From Flavobacteriales bacterium (GTDB lineage: Bacteria; Bacteroidota; Bacteroidia; Flavobacteriales_D; Sanyastnellaceae), in NCBI GenBank assembly GCA_947466425.1, contig CANIBZ010000004.1, positions 1 through 64,000 on the forward strand: DNA of 64,000 bases. Reading direction: 5' to 3'. The position numbers were made by a program, and so were the translations under genes. Positions 23,736 to 34,400 of this stretch are shown here, in pieces; the first letter of the stretch is position 1, and every line of letters starts with the position of its first letter. The notes under the pieces are model-generated. The model saw only the letters and a program-made list of their open reading frames with translations, did no database searches and was not told where the DNA came from.

Positions 23736-24243
23736 ACACTAAAGTGTATTTGTACGTCTTAAACCCAAACGCATGCCTCTCATCAACTCCCTGTTCCAAG
23801 ATTAATTCTCTCGAATATAAACTCGCATCGAATTCAGGGAAGTGCGCATGAGCGCCTGGGAATTCACCTTCAATATGCGTCAAATAAATATGCTGAACAA
23901 AGCCCTCACGAAGCGCCCAAGCATAGATTTGCTCGCCACCAATAATAAACACTTCTGTTTCGCCTCCTTCGCGAGAAAAACCCAATGCCCGACTTAGTTC
24001 GTCGAAGACCACACAACCTGGAGCGTCGTAATTTTTATCGCGCGATAAAACAATATTCACGCGATTTTTAAACGGACGAAACGCAAGCGGAATGCTTTCA
24101 TAGTTTTTCCTCCCCATGATAATGTGATGGCCCTTCGTAGTATCCTTGAAGAACTTCATGTCATTTGGAAGGTGCCACATTAAATCGTTGTCTTTCCCAA
24201 TCTCACGATTCATGCCCATGGCGGCGATTACTGAAATTTCCAT
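23734..24243 (-). CDS. folA: dihydrofolate reductase
   Basis: 169 residues with the DHFR order: SVIAAMGMNREIGKDNDLMWHLPNDMKFFKDTT (catalytic acid Asp in LPND), the NADPH-binding segment MGRKNYESIP, NIVLSRDKNY, VFIIGGEQIYAWAL and the C-terminal FKTYKYTL strand. It regenerates tetrahydrofolate consumed by the adjacent thymidylate synthase. The ATG overlaps the thyA stop by one base (TAATG), so both are made from one transcript. The 37-bp repeats begin at its stop codon. Confidence 0.98.
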   Translation of the reverse strand: MEISVIAAMGMNREIGKDNDLMWHLPNDMKFFKDTTKGHHIIMGRKNYESIPLAFRPFKNRVNIVLSRDKNYDAPGCVVFDELSRALGFSREGGETEVFIIGGEQIYAWALREGFVQHIYLTHIEGEFPGAHAHFPEFDASLYSRELILEQGVDERHAFGFKTYKYTLV

Positions 24244-25037
24244 TAGATAGCAACTGCGGCTTTAATGTGTGGATGCGGATCGTAGTTTTCAATTGAAATA
24301 TCGTCCATGGTGAATGCAAAAAGATCTTTCACGTTCGGATTTAATTTCAAGGTTGGAAGCGCGCGGTGTTCGCGTGTGAGTTGCAAGTTCGCTTGATCTA
24401 CGTGGTTTGAATACAAGTGAACATCTCCGCCTGTCCAAACAAAATCTCCCACTTCCAAATCGCACACTTGCGCTATCATATGCACCAACAAGGCGTATGA
24501 AGCTATGTTGAAAGGAACTCCTAAAAATGTATCGCAACTTCTTTGGTACAACTGACAACTCAATTTTCCTTCCGCCACATAAAACTGAAACAAACAGTGG
24601 CAGGGCGGAAGCGCCATATCTTCAATGAATGAAGGGTTCCAAGCAGAAACAATGTGTCTGCGACTGTTCGGATTGTTTTTCAATCCGTTTACCAAATTCA
24701 CAATCTGATCGGTTGAAGTTCCGTCTGGATTCGGCCATGAACGCCATTGGTAGCCGTATACAGGGCCCAAGTTTCCATTTTCATCGGCCCATTCGTCCCA
24801 AATAGAAACGCCGTTTTCTTTTAAATATGAAATGTTCGTGTCGCCTTTCAGAAACCACAAAAGCTCTATGAAAATACTACGTGTGTGCAGCTTCTTCGTT
24901 GTCATAAGCGGAAATCCCTCCGCCAAATTAAATCGCATTTGATGTCCGAAAACACTGTAGGTTCCTGTTCCAGTGCGGTCTTCTTTTTTTACACCATTGT
25001 CTAAAAGGTGTTGCAACAAATCGTGATACTGCTTCAT
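24243..25037 (-). CDS. thyA: thymidylate synthase
   Basis: 264 residues, the usual length. It makes dTMP from dUMP with methylene-THF. Seen: N-terminal [20 protein letters not shown], active-site Cys in [33 protein letters not shown] and the nucleotide loop [21 protein letters not shown] box lies exactly four bases before the ATG at 25037, suggesting a leaderless mRNA. folA follows with a 1-base overlap. Confidence 0.99.
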   Translation of the reverse strand: MKQYHDLLQHLLDNGVKKEDRTGTGTYSVFGHQMRFNLAEGFPLMTTKKLHTRSIFIELLWFLKGDTNISYLKENGVSIWDEWADENGNLGPVYGYQWRSWPNPDGTSTDQIVNLVNGLKNNPNSRRHIVSAWNPSFIEDMALPPCHCLFQFYVAEGKLSCQLYQRSCDTFLGVPFNIASYALLVHMIAQVCDLEVGDFVWTGGDVHLYSNHVDQANLQLTREHRALPTLKLNPNVKDLFAFTMDDISIENYDPHPHIKAAVAI

Positions 25038-25041
25038 GCTT

Positions 25042-25049
25042 CAAAAGTA
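25042..25049 (-). promoter_or_regulatory. -7 promoter box of thyA-folA (leaderless geometry)
   Basis: Reverse-strand TACTTTTG ends four bases before the thyA start codon. Confidence 0.55.
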
Positions 25050-25137
25050 ATCGGTTAACTGAGGATTTAAGGTCCATGTTGAAAATCATTTTAAACCTTT
25101 TCATAAATCGCATATCTTAACTTCAGCATAACAAACT

Positions 25138-27420
25138 ATGAAAAATTATATCCTGTCCTTTTTTCTATTTGCCGGAATCTCTGCAACAGCACAAACTAAC
25201 TTTTACGACCCTTATGTAATTGAAGACATTCGAATCTATTTTCCAACCGCAGGGTGGGATGCGATACTCGATGCTGCAGTTGCAAATGAGACGTATACGG
25301 TTGCAGATAGTGTTGTAATTAATGGTCAAGCGTTTCTGCAAGTAGGTGTGAAATACAAAGGGAACAGTTCCTACAATGCGACACGCGCGAAGAATCCATT
25401 TCACATTAAGCTTGACTATTTGCTCGATCAAAATTATCAGGGGTACGAAGACTTAAAACTGAATAACGGATTTTCAGACCCGAGTATGATGCGCGAAATT
25501 TCGTCTTATAAAATTTTGCGTCAGTATATGGATGGTCCAAAAGCGAACCTTGCCAAAGTATACGTAAACGGGAATTACCACGGTATTTATACCAATGCGC
25601 AAGACATTGGTAATCGATTCAATTTTGATCATTACTACACCTCCTACGGTACGTTTGTGAAGTGTAATCCTCAGAATGTTCAAACCGGAGGAGGTAGTGG
25701 ATTGTTGTATTCAACAGCAGATTCTACGGGATATCTAACACAGTATGAAGTTCAATCTGATTTCGGATGGAACAAATTGCAAGACTTCATTGACACGTTG
25801 AATAATTTCTCGGCAGATATTGCGAATGCACTCGATGTCGATCGTGCGCTTTGGATGCTTGCATACAATGATGTGCTGGTGAACTTAGACAGTTACTCTG
25901 GAAGTTTCCGCCAGAATTATTATTTATACCGAAATCACCAGCACCGCTGGATTCCAACGGTGTGGGATGTAAACATGTCATATGGAAGTTACACCATGCT
26001 CGGAACAAATACAGGCGGCGGGGGACCTGGGGGTCAGGGGAACCTCGGCCTTACAGGAATGCAACAAATGGACCCTTACATTCACATCAACGATTCGGGA
26101 TGGCCGCTCATTAATAAGCTACTTGCGAACCCCGTTTACAAAAGAATGTATACGGCGCATCTTCGAACCATTAACCGCGAAAATTTCGTCAACGCAGATT
26201 ACAAAGTATATATCGACGCGATGCATGCCGCTGCAGACAATGCTGTTAGCACGGATCCCAATTATCTCTATACCTATCAGAACTACTTAAGCAACCTTAC
26301 AACAACCATTACCGGCGGTGGTGGCCCTCCTGGAGCAGGAACAGCAGGTGTTTATGAATTGATGGATTCACGCGCAACTTATTTAGAAGGCACTTCGGCA
26401 TTCGCTGCTGTTCCTCCAACCATCACCAACGTTGTTCCTTCAAACAGTTCTCCCTATTACCTCGAAACCGTTTCCATTAACGCAACCGTATCGAATGCAT
26501 CAGAGGTGTATTTAGGGTATCGCTATAAAAAATCTGACGTCTTTACAAGAACTCTTATGTTCGACGACGGAGCGCATAACGATGGAGGCGCCAATGACGG
26601 GGTTTACGGAGTATCTATTCCAGTAAACACGCTTCGCATTCAATATTACATCTACGCAGATAACTCAACGGCTGGAATGTTCTCTCCGGAAAGAGCAGAA
26701 CATGAATTCTATGAAATTGATGCGCTCATTCAAATGGCAACCGCCAATGATATTGTGTTGAATGAAGTTGTTGCAAGCAATTCGAGTGTGATTAGTAACG
26801 AGCAAGGCAAATTCAAAGATTACATTGAAGTAGTAAATACGGCATCCGTTCCACTTGGATTGAACACTGTTTGTGTAAGCGATGACGCTGCAGTTCCAAC
26901 GAAATGGAAATTCCCAGGTTCGGTATTCATCTTACCTGGACAACATCTGTTAATCTGGTCAGATGATAACGACAATGTTTATTTAGATCCTCACACAAAC
27001 TTCAACTTGTCTTCAAGTGGAGGGTTTTTAAGTCTGTCCGACACTTTAGGAAATGTCTTCCAAACGACAACTGTTCCGAGCCAGAATCCAGACGCTGCCT
27101 GGGGAAGATGTGAAGACGCTGTAGGAGATTTCATTGTAAATACCAGCGCAACGCCAAGAGCTATAAACAACTGTATTGTATCCATTTCCGAAACCGAACA
27201 TACGTTCGGTATGTATCCGAATCCCGCTTCAACATATCTAACCATTGAATACAGCAATGCTATTACCCGATTAGAAATTTTAGATATTACAGGAAGAACA
27301 ATTTATGTTGAAAATCCGAACGCGACTGTTTCTAGACTAACAGTGAAAGACTTTTCGAAAGGAATTTATTTCGTGAAGGTAAACGGAAAGTTCGCTGGCA
27401 GATTCGAGAAGATAGATTAA
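25138..27420 (+). CDS. secreted CotH-kinase-family protein with lamin-tail domain and T9SS type A signal
   Basis: 760 residues. Signal peptide (residues 1-18, ending ATAQ), then a CotH-type domain (about 25-420) with IRIYFPTAGWDAI, VGVKYKGNSSYNATRAKNPFHIKLD, the DLKLNNGFSDPSMMRE catalytic-loop-like segment and ANLAKVYVNGNYHGIY. A glycine-rich loop (GGGGPGGQGN) follows, then an Ig-like part, a lamin-tail domain (NDIVLNEVVASNSS to about residue 650) and a type A sorting domain (GMYPNPASTYLTIEY, GIYFVKVNGK). CotH proteins are atypical protein kinases, best known from Bacillus spore coats; exported Bacteroidota forms are common and uncharacterised. The 3' end overlaps the convergent phosphatase gene by four bases. 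Confidence 0.9.
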   Translation: MKNYILSFFLFAGISATAQTNFYDPYVIEDIRIYFPTAGWDAILDAAVANETYTVADSVVINGQAFLQVGVKYKGNSSYNATRAKNPFHIKLDYLLDQNYQGYEDLKLNNGFSDPSMMREISSYKILRQYMDGPKANLAKVYVNGNYHGIYTNAQDIGNRFNFDHYYTSYGTFVKCNPQNVQTGGGSGLLYSTADSTGYLTQYEVQSDFGWNKLQDFIDTLNNFSADIANALDVDRALWMLAYNDVLVNLDSYSGSFRQNYYLYRNHQHRWIPTVWDVNMSYGSYTMLGTNTGGGGPGGQGNLGLTGMQQMDPYIHINDSGWPLINKLLANPVYKRMYTAHLRTINRENFVNADYKVYIDAMHAAADNAVSTDPNYLYTYQNYLSNLTTTITGGGGPPGAGTAGVYELMDSRATYLEGTSAFAAVPPTITNVVPSNSSPYYLETVSINATVSNASEVYLGYRYKKSDVFTRTLMFDDGAHNDGGANDGVYGVSIPVNTLRIQYYIYADNSTAGMFSPERAEHEFYEIDALIQMATANDIVLNEVVASNSSVISNEQGKFKDYIEVVNTASVPLGLNTVCVSDDAAVPTKWKFPGSVFILPGQHLLIWSDDNDNVYLDPHTNFNLSSSGGFLSLSDTLGNVFQTTTVPSQNPDAAWGRCEDAVGDFIVNTSATPRAINNCIVSISETEHTFGMYPNPASTYLTIEYSNAITRLEILDITGRTIYVENPNATVSRLTVKDFSKGIYFVKVNGKFAGRFEKID

Positions 27421-28676
27421 TTAGAAAGCTGAAAACTCACCCATGTGGCATCGTCGGTTTGATCTTGTGATCCCTTCCAGGTAGCAAACAAATCATCGAT
27501 GCCGCATTTGTTGTCCAAGAAGACCTCTCCGCTTTCAATCCATTGAATAAGACCGCTCAGGCGCAGCCGCTTGTTCGACACTTCACCTATCTGATCGTAA
27601 AGCCCGTCTGAACACATGACAACGCGCTTTCCTTTAATATTGACTTGGCCACAGGCAACATCTGTTTGCTCAAGATCTAAATGAAGAAATCCCTTCGACT
27701 TTGAAATTATTTCAACCTCATTGCTTTCATTCACCAGCATAAGATTCGAATTCAAACTACCCCACTCAGCATCGCCCGTTTTCAAATTAACGTGCATGAG
27801 TGCAAGATCAAAACCTGCAACCATATCTGAATATTGAACATCGCGGCGCAACCGCTTCTTCAAATCATAAACAGTCCCGCTCACAATCTCCTTCACATCA
27901 ACTCCTCCTACAAGATGACTTGTTTTTTCAGAAAGAAAATCACTTACCAAGACGGTAAGCAACGCGCCTGCTAAGCCGTGACCGGTACAATCTCCTTGAG
28001 CAATAAGAACAGAATCTCCTAAATTTTTATACCAGTAAAAGTCTCCTGAAACGGCTTCAGCCGAAGTGCTAAATACATGTAACTTGGGCAAAACATCCCA
28101 CGCGTCTGTATGATTAGGTAAGAAACATTCCTGAACAAATCGAGCATATTGAAGCCCTTGACGAAGCTCTTCGTTTTTTTGATTTAATTCAGCTGTTCTA
28201 TCAATGACCTTCTGCTCCAATTCCTTATGCAGAATTTCAAGCTCTTGTGTTCGCTTGGCCAGTTCCGTTTCATTGTCATACATGTGAATGGCCTCAAGCA
28301 CAGTAAGCTCCAAGTCCTTCGGCTCCCAGGGTTTTTCAATGTATCGAAACAATCTTGCTTTATTCAACACTTCTGAAACTGCTTGTAAATCTGCTTGACC
28401 CGTAAGCATAATCTTTTTACTCGCGGGGGAGAGTATTTCCAAATGACCCAACAATTCGCTACCCCGCATGGGAGACATCATGTAGTCGCTAATGACACAC
28501 AAAAGTTCTCCGCCTTCTTGCACCAAGGGGGTTAATTTTTCTAATGCACTTTCCCCTGAATTGGCGGTTATCAATTCAATTCCTTCCGGCAAAAAACTTT
28601 TTACATGTAGCGATAAGACACTAAGAATAATAGCCTCGTCATCTACAAGAATAATGTATCGTTTACCTCTTCTCAA
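27417..28676 (-). CDS. response regulator with SpoIIE/PP2C-type phosphatase output
   Basis: 419 residues: receiver domain (about 6-125) with the acidic DDEA pair, phosphoacceptor Asp in VISDYMMSPMRG and Lys in YIEKPWEP; a coiled coil (about 130-175); and a PP2C/SpoIIE phosphatase domain (about 180-419) with metal aspartates in SGDFYWYKNLG, QGDCTGHGLAG, CSDGLYDQIG and DDATWVSF. It is a Ser/Thr phosphatase of the RsbU class, usually acting on an anti-anti-sigma-like protein. It starts with TTG (no ATG in frame). The hybrid kinase gene lies just upstream in the same direction (73 bp), and phosphotransfer between them is plausible. Confidence 0.92.
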   Translation of the reverse strand: MRRGKRYIILVDDEAIILSVLSLHVKSFLPEGIELITANSGESALEKLTPLVQEGGELLCVISDYMMSPMRGSELLGHLEILSPASKKIMLTGQADLQAVSEVLNKARLFRYIEKPWEPKDLELTVLEAIHMYDNETELAKRTQELEILHKELEQKVIDRTAELNQKNEELRQGLQYARFVQECFLPNHTDAWDVLPKLHVFSTSAEAVSGDFYWYKNLGDSVLIAQGDCTGHGLAGALLTVLVSDFLSEKTSHLVGGVDVKEIVSGTVYDLKKRLRRDVQYSDMVAGFDLALMHVNLKTGDAEWGSLNSNLMLVNESNEVEIISKSKGFLHLDLEQTDVACGQVNIKGKRVVMCSDGLYDQIGEVSNKRLRLSGLIQWIESGEVFLDNKCGIDDLFATWKGSQDQTDDATWVSFQLSN

Positions 28677-28749
28677 TTGGGGTGGATTTACGATGCAAGA
28701 TTAAACTATTATTCGCTATAAAGCCTTGTTTAAGCTTGAAATTATGCGT

Positions 28750-30732
28750 TTATTCAATCACCTTACGCAGACTAATAATGGCGCTCTTTCCTTTTGTAAT
28801 AACCGAGTTAATGGCACTTTTTGCGAGGTCAGATAACCCATCGGTTTTCAATTCATTTGAAATTCCTGCAAAGGACAGCCCATCTGGGCGAACGCCAATT
28901 ATTTCCATGCTAGCTTTTAATTGATGAAGCTCATGGCGAAGAGCTAAAATATCTGCACCAACCAAAGCCAATTCTAAGCGGTCCAATTGTGGTGGAAGGT
29001 GGGTTAAATATCCGCTAACAACATCTTTCAACACATGAATATCATTGCCCACGTATTGCTTCAACATGGAAAGATCCAATTCTTTTTCACTCGTAAATTC
29101 TACTTGCGGTAAAGCCGTTGTTTTCTCTTCAGAGCTCCATTTCTTCATCACTTCAACCAGTGCTCTTTCTGAATAGGGTTTCACCAAATAATCATTCATA
29201 CCGGCCTGCTTACAAATTTCAACTTCTTCACGCATAGCGTTAGCGCTAAGGCCAATAATAGGGGTCGTAAGTTTCAGCTCGTCGCGGATGTATTTAGTGG
29301 CCTCTAACCCATCAACTATGGGCATCTGAACATCCATTAACACCAAATCAAATTCTTGTTCTTGAATTAGATTAATCGCCTCTTGGCCGTTATGCGCAAT
29401 TGTTACAACAACTTCACACTTTTTCAATATAACTTGAAGAACCATGCGATTCAGCTCATTGTCTTCTACCGCTAGAATGCGAAGCGCTTTAAGCGACTTT
29501 TGTAAATCTGTCATTTCTACTATGTCCTGTTTCGTTTTTTCATTCGATATTCTCATAGGAATGCGAATGTTCACCCGCGTACCTTTTCCTTTTTCGCTTT
29601 CTATTTGAATGGTTCCACCCATAATTTGTACAATGCTTCGCGCAATACTTAAGCCTAACCCGCTTCCTCCAAACTTCCTTGTAATACTTGCGTCTTCCTG
29701 TGAAAATGCTTCAAACACCTTGGCCAAATAAACCATGTCCATTCCAACTCCCGTGTCTTCAATTGAAAAAGAAACGAAGCAAATATCGTTTTCCCCACGA
29801 GCGAGGTGTGAGGTCACTCGCACGTAACCTGCTTGCGTGAATTTGATCGCATTCCCAACAATATTGAACAACACCTGACTCAGTCGGTGAGGGTCTCCGA
29901 GATGCATAATTCCCCGGTCATCCATGAGTTCTATATCCAACGAGACGTTGGTTTGCTTGGCCTTCTCTCCAAAAATACTTAGCGTTCTTCGAATGGTTTC
30001 GTTCAAATTGAAAGGGGTGGTTTCAATACTAAATTTCCCTGATTCAATTTTTGAAATATCTAAAACATCGTTGATTATCGACAATAAGGTGGAAGATGCC
30101 GAACGCATGATGTCTATGAAATAGCGTTGGTCAGCATCCAATTGAGATTGGGCCAGCTGCTCTGCCATCCCCACAATTCCGTTTAATGGAGTCCTAATTT
30201 CATGGCTCATGTTCGCTAAAAACATGGCCTTAGCTTTTGTCGATTCTTCTGCTTTATTGCGCGCGCCCTTCAACTCGAATTCCAATTGTTTCATCTCGGT
30301 AATGTCCCAATGAATACCAATAGAACCGTGTATATTTCCATCATCGCCTAACAACGGCGCAGCACTCACCAGCCAGTAACGCGTTTCTTTCTGTTTATTT
30401 AAAACGCGAAGTTCATACACGTCTGTTTCCCCTTCAATACGTGAAGCATTGCGCTCCTTCATACGTTCCTTCTCAAACTCATCTAACAACATCTCACCAC
30501 CGTCCTTTCCAAACAGCTCATCAATACTAAAACCACTCATTTCACAAAACGATTCATTTGCGTCAATAATGACACCGTTGGGCTCTACCTCCAATAAACC
30601 TAAACGAAAATTATCTATAATACCCTTGAACTTCGCTTCACGATTAACCAATAGCTTTTCGGCTATTCGACAAGATTCCTCCAAATCGGCGACGCGTTGA
30701 CGTAAATAATCTATTTCTTCTTCCTGAGTCAT
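28750..30732 (-). CDS. cytosolic hybrid sensor kinase: PAS, HisKA-HATPase, receiver and Hpt
   Basis: 660 residues with no membrane segment. Order: N-terminal coiled coil, PAS/PAC (about 30-150), HisKA (NMSHEIRTPLNGIVGMAEQL), HATPase (N box LFNIVGNAIKFT, GVGMDMVY, GGSGLGLSIARSI), receiver (about 405-525; VEDNELNR, phosphoacceptor in LVLMDVQMPIVDG, Lys in LVKPYSE) and a C-terminal Hpt-like domain with candidate His in LHQLKASMEIIG. That gives a full multistep phosphorelay in one chain. Signal unknown; PAS suggests a redox or small-molecule cue. The response regulator-phosphatase follows. Two 12-bp direct repeats 21 bp apart lie just upstream of the start. Confidence 0.95.
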   Translation of the reverse strand: MTQEEEIDYLRQRVADLEESCRIAEKLLVNREAKFKGIIDNFRLGLLEVEPNGVIIDANESFCEMSGFSIDELFGKDGGEMLLDEFEKERMKERNASRIEGETDVYELRVLNKQKETRYWLVSAAPLLGDDGNIHGSIGIHWDITEMKQLEFELKGARNKAEESTKAKAMFLANMSHEIRTPLNGIVGMAEQLAQSQLDADQRYFIDIMRSASSTLLSIINDVLDISKIESGKFSIETTPFNLNETIRRTLSIFGEKAKQTNVSLDIELMDDRGIMHLGDPHRLSQVLFNIVGNAIKFTQAGYVRVTSHLARGENDICFVSFSIEDTGVGMDMVYLAKVFEAFSQEDASITRKFGGSGLGLSIARSIVQIMGGTIQIESEKGKGTRVNIRIPMRISNEKTKQDIVEMTDLQKSLKALRILAVEDNELNRMVLQVILKKCEVVVTIAHNGQEAINLIQEQEFDLVLMDVQMPIVDGLEATKYIRDELKLTTPIIGLSANAMREEVEICKQAGMNDYLVKPYSERALVEVMKKWSSEEKTTALPQVEFTSEKELDLSMLKQYVGNDIHVLKDVVSGYLTHLPPQLDRLELALVGADILALRHELHQLKASMEIIGVRPDGLSFAGISNELKTDGLSDLAKSAINSVITKGKSAIISLRKVIE

Positions 30733-30747
30733 GGGCTTGCTAATTTA

Positions 30748-30780
30748 TACACAAACTGCTTATATAGGTACACAAACTGC
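30748..30780 (-). promoter_or_regulatory. 12-bp direct repeats upstream of the hybrid kinase gene
   Basis: The reverse-strand sequence GCAGTTTGTGTA occurs twice, at 30769-30780 and 30748-30759, exactly 21 bp apart (two helical turns), and ends 15 bases before the start codon. This is typical spacing for a dimeric or tandem regulator site. No regulator can be named. Confidence 0.45.
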
Positions 30781-30794
30781 ATTAATTATTTCAC

Positions 30795-30821
30795 GAAAAA
30801 ACCCCTTCGTGGGAAGGGGTT
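30795..30821 (-). terminator. Rho-independent terminator of the lipoprotein gene
   Basis: AACCCCTTC (30800-30808) pairs perfectly with GAAGGGGTT (30813-30821) across a 4-base loop. On the reverse strand a T-run (A-run 30796-30801) follows. It lies 25 bp past the stop of the leftward lipoprotein gene. Confidence 0.88.
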
Positions 30822-30845
30822 GTCTCATACCTAACTAACCTAAAC

Positions 30846-31343
30846 TTATATTTCTGATGCCTTTTCCCAAGTCAATTGAAGGAAAAACTTCGCTCCGTCT
30901 ACTTGATGAATGTATTCGTCTTGTTGGAAAGCGTCTGCAACATTCAGCGTAGATACACTTAAAACGTTGCCAGATGCAGATTTCATTGTGAAAGTATATT
31001 CGTCTGCTTGAAGAATAATTCCAGGATACCACTGAAACATATTGTCTCCAGCTGTCATTACATCTATCGCTGAAAACACTACTTCACCGCTCTTATCTGC
31101 AATTTCAATCTTCACCCCTTGAAGGTTAGCGTTTGCTCCTTCTGGTTGAAGCCAAACGAAATTCAATTTCGCTACGTCTTCCCCTAAAACAACTGTTGGT
31201 GCTGTCTCATCTGTGTTAGAAACACTAGAAGTGGTGTCGGCTATAGATACTGATGCGGTTGGCATGTAGAATTCTTTCTGACAAGACACAAGGCTAAGAG
31301 AAAGAACTGCTGCGAAGATGGAGATTGTGATTGAGTTTTTCAT
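30846..31343 (-). CDS. lipoprotein of unknown function
   Basis: 165 residues. Signal peptide with lipobox (SLSLVSCQK, Cys at 21), then an acidic, low-complexity spacer and a beta-rich domain (LNFVWLQPEGANANLQGVKIEIADKSG, MFQWYPGIILQADEYTF) reminiscent of an Ig-like or jelly-roll fold. No family is recognised. It has its own strong terminator. The large SBBP-repeat gene lies upstream in the same direction, 78 bp away. Confidence 0.75.
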   Translation of the reverse strand: MKNSITISIFAAVLSLSLVSCQKEFYMPTASVSIADTTSSVSNTDETAPTVVLGEDVAKLNFVWLQPEGANANLQGVKIEIADKSGEVVFSAIDVMTAGDNMFQWYPGIILQADEYTFTMKSASGNVLSVSTLNVADAFQQDEYIHQVDGAKFFLQLTWEKASEI

Positions 31344-31421
31344 AAGTCAAATAGGTTATGCTTCTTTTACCCCTATCGACCTAAAAAGGTTACACTTTTC
31401 TCAAAAAAACTTTATTTTTTT

Positions 31422-34400
31422 TTATTTCGAAACAGAAAACGGAATCGGAATAAAGACTCCATCGCCTTCAAACCTCAGTAAATACTGACCATTCGCTAAA
31501 TTCGTAACGTTAAGAGAACTTTGCTCTAAAAATAACTTTTCTTGTTGAACCACTCTTCCCGAAAGATCATATATGCGATATGCCTGGGCTGAATGGGTTC
31601 CTAAAGTGAAATTCAACAACCCTTCCGTAGGATTCGGATACAACTTCGGTTCTACCGATGCAGATTCGTCTATTCCAACACAACACACATAAATAACCTG
31701 TGTGTCTCTATTGGTACAGCCATTATCGTCTACATAGTTATAGGTCACCTGATAAAATCCTGGGGCTACTAATTCAGGATAAAATAGATTTCCGCTTACC
31801 CCGAAGCCAGTATAATAACCCCCCGTTGGAATACCCGTCATTTCAACCGGAGGATCTCCAGCCATTACCGTGTCTTGCGAAAGGAAAAGAACGGTTGGCT
31901 CGAATAACACGAAATAGTCGAAAACATCAGACGAATTCGAGCAACCGTTCGCATCTGTAAATGTGTAATAAACTTGGTGCGCGCCGCCGCCAGCCAAACC
32001 TGGGTCAATTGAGCTTCCAACTATTCCATCTCCTACATAAGTGCCGCCCAATGGCAGTCCTACAATTCCTACAGGATCGGCAGAAATACAAATACTGTCG
32101 GTAGATAGTCCCATAGCCACTTCAGGAATATCATTCACATGAATGGTCAACTGATTGCTGCTGCCTTGACAACCGAACTCGTTGAGACCGGTGCAAGCGT
32201 AATTCCCTGATTCAGTAACGTTAATGGTTTCAGTAAGCGGACCGTTATTCCATTCATAACTCACACCTCCAGATGCTGTAAGGTTAACCGAGGCGTTGCC
32301 GCAAAATGTTAAAGGGCCGTCTGCCGAAATTGTAATCGTTGGTTGCGGCAATACGGTAAAGGTGTAGTCATCAGAGCGCGTGCTGCAGCCAGGGGTAGTT
32401 GTTCCAATAAGGTAAACAACCATGGGAGCATCTACTTCCAACGCTGCCGTTGTATCGCCCGTAGACCAAAGAAAATGATCGGCACCTCCTGCGCACAGAA
32501 TAGCAGATTTGCCATCGCAGAAAATGGTGTCTCCCGTAATGTGAACCGTTAAATACGGGTAGTCGCAATTTTTTAATTTCCCGAAGAAGGCCTCTCCACC
32601 ACCGTTGTTCGTGGCTTCGTAGCCACCCACAGCAAGATTTGAGGAAGCAGAACTTCCGGCAAAATACATTTCCTGATTAGCATTGATGACGAGATCGCTC
32701 ACCGATTCATCGGCAGTTCCTCCTAAATAAGAACTCCAATAGCGCAAACCATCAATGGAATATCCCGCAAAGACAATATCGTTCAGCCCACCATTCGTAT
32801 TCTGAAAACCATTATCTCCCAAGTTGGAAGAGGTGGAATTTCCTGTAATGAAAACACTTCCTGCAGCGTCTGTTGTAACTCCCCAAAGCGATTCGTTTCC
32901 AGAACCGCCGTAATAGGTTTTCCAATTCACAGCTCCATCAACCGTATAGGAGGCTAAATATCCGTCAAAACTTCCGCCCCCATTGAACACTTGCGCAGCG
33001 CCGGGGGTAGATATTCCGTTTATAGATCCTGATTTTCCAACTACATAGAAACGATCTCCGGCAACATGAATAGCTTCAGCGCGGTCTTCACTTGGACCAC
33101 CAATGTAAGAGGCCCAAGCAATTGCGTTGCTGGAATTTATTTTCGCGAAAAAACCATCGTAAGCACCACCGCCAAAGGTGTTCTGCGCTCCACCAACCGC
33201 CATGCCTGAAGAAGAACTGGTTGTTCCTGTAAAATATAAATTGAAATCGCTAGTAGCTACGAGATCACCAGCCAATTCTGCACCGCTTCCTCCAAAATAA
33301 GTGTAACGTAGAAGGAATCCACCAGGGTCAATCATGCCTAAATAAAAATCACTTGCGCCACCACCATATGTTCCTTGAAGAGCATCCATGGTAACCAAAT
33401 CGGTTGAGCTGGTTTCACCAATGAAATACACTTCGCCTTGAAATCCAACAGACAATGAAGTCAACTGTTCGTCTCCACTGCCACCGTAATACGAGCACCA
33501 TTCCAATGTTCCATCAGGAAATAACTTCAAGATGAAGCCGTCTTTTGGTCCCCCACCATAAACAATTTGCTGACTTGAAGAGGCGAATCCAGACATCGAG
33601 CTCGTGCTTCCCGCAATGTAAACTCCTCCGAAGGTGTCAACGACAATATCATTGCCGACGTCGTTCCCAGTTCTTCCATAATAGGTCGCCCACAAACGTT
33701 GGTTAAGGTTATTGAACTTCACAACATACACATCGTTACTTCCACCCAAAAATCCTTGATAACCCAAATAAGAAATTAATGTGGTTGAATTGGTTGCGCC
33801 CGTTAGATAGTAATCGCCATTCGCATCTGTATAAATTCCACGTGAATCATCTAAGCCCGTTCCGCCGTAATAAGAGGTCCAGATAACCGATGGATCCAAT
33901 ACAATTTCTCCAGTGGTGTTCGAAGGAATTTCGAATTGAATAGTATTTCCATTTACAATGAAATTTCCATCAATACTTTTTTCTTGATTGAAATAAACGG
34001 GCTTAGCGTCGCTCACTTCACCCAACTCACCTTTAACGATAAGCGCCCCATTATCTAGTTTTTCCAATTTTTCCGCGCCTTCAACATACATACTAATTTG
34101 CTTCGCGGCTTCGGCATCTTTGGCGATGAATTCGTATTTCATTCCCTTTTCAGTAACGAATATTCTCCAATCCACTCCCGGATAAATATTCGAAACACGC
34201 ACTTCTTGAAACGCGTTCACTGAATTTGATTTCCCATCTACAAAAAAATTCTCAGTGTAATTCGACTGTTGTAATCCCTTCGCCACAGCACCTGCAGAAC
34301 ATCCCTTCCAATTCACATCTACGCGCTCAGCGTAAACTCCTTCGTTATTGTAACGCTTGAACTGATAGGTTAATCCAGTTTTACGAACGAACACATCCAT

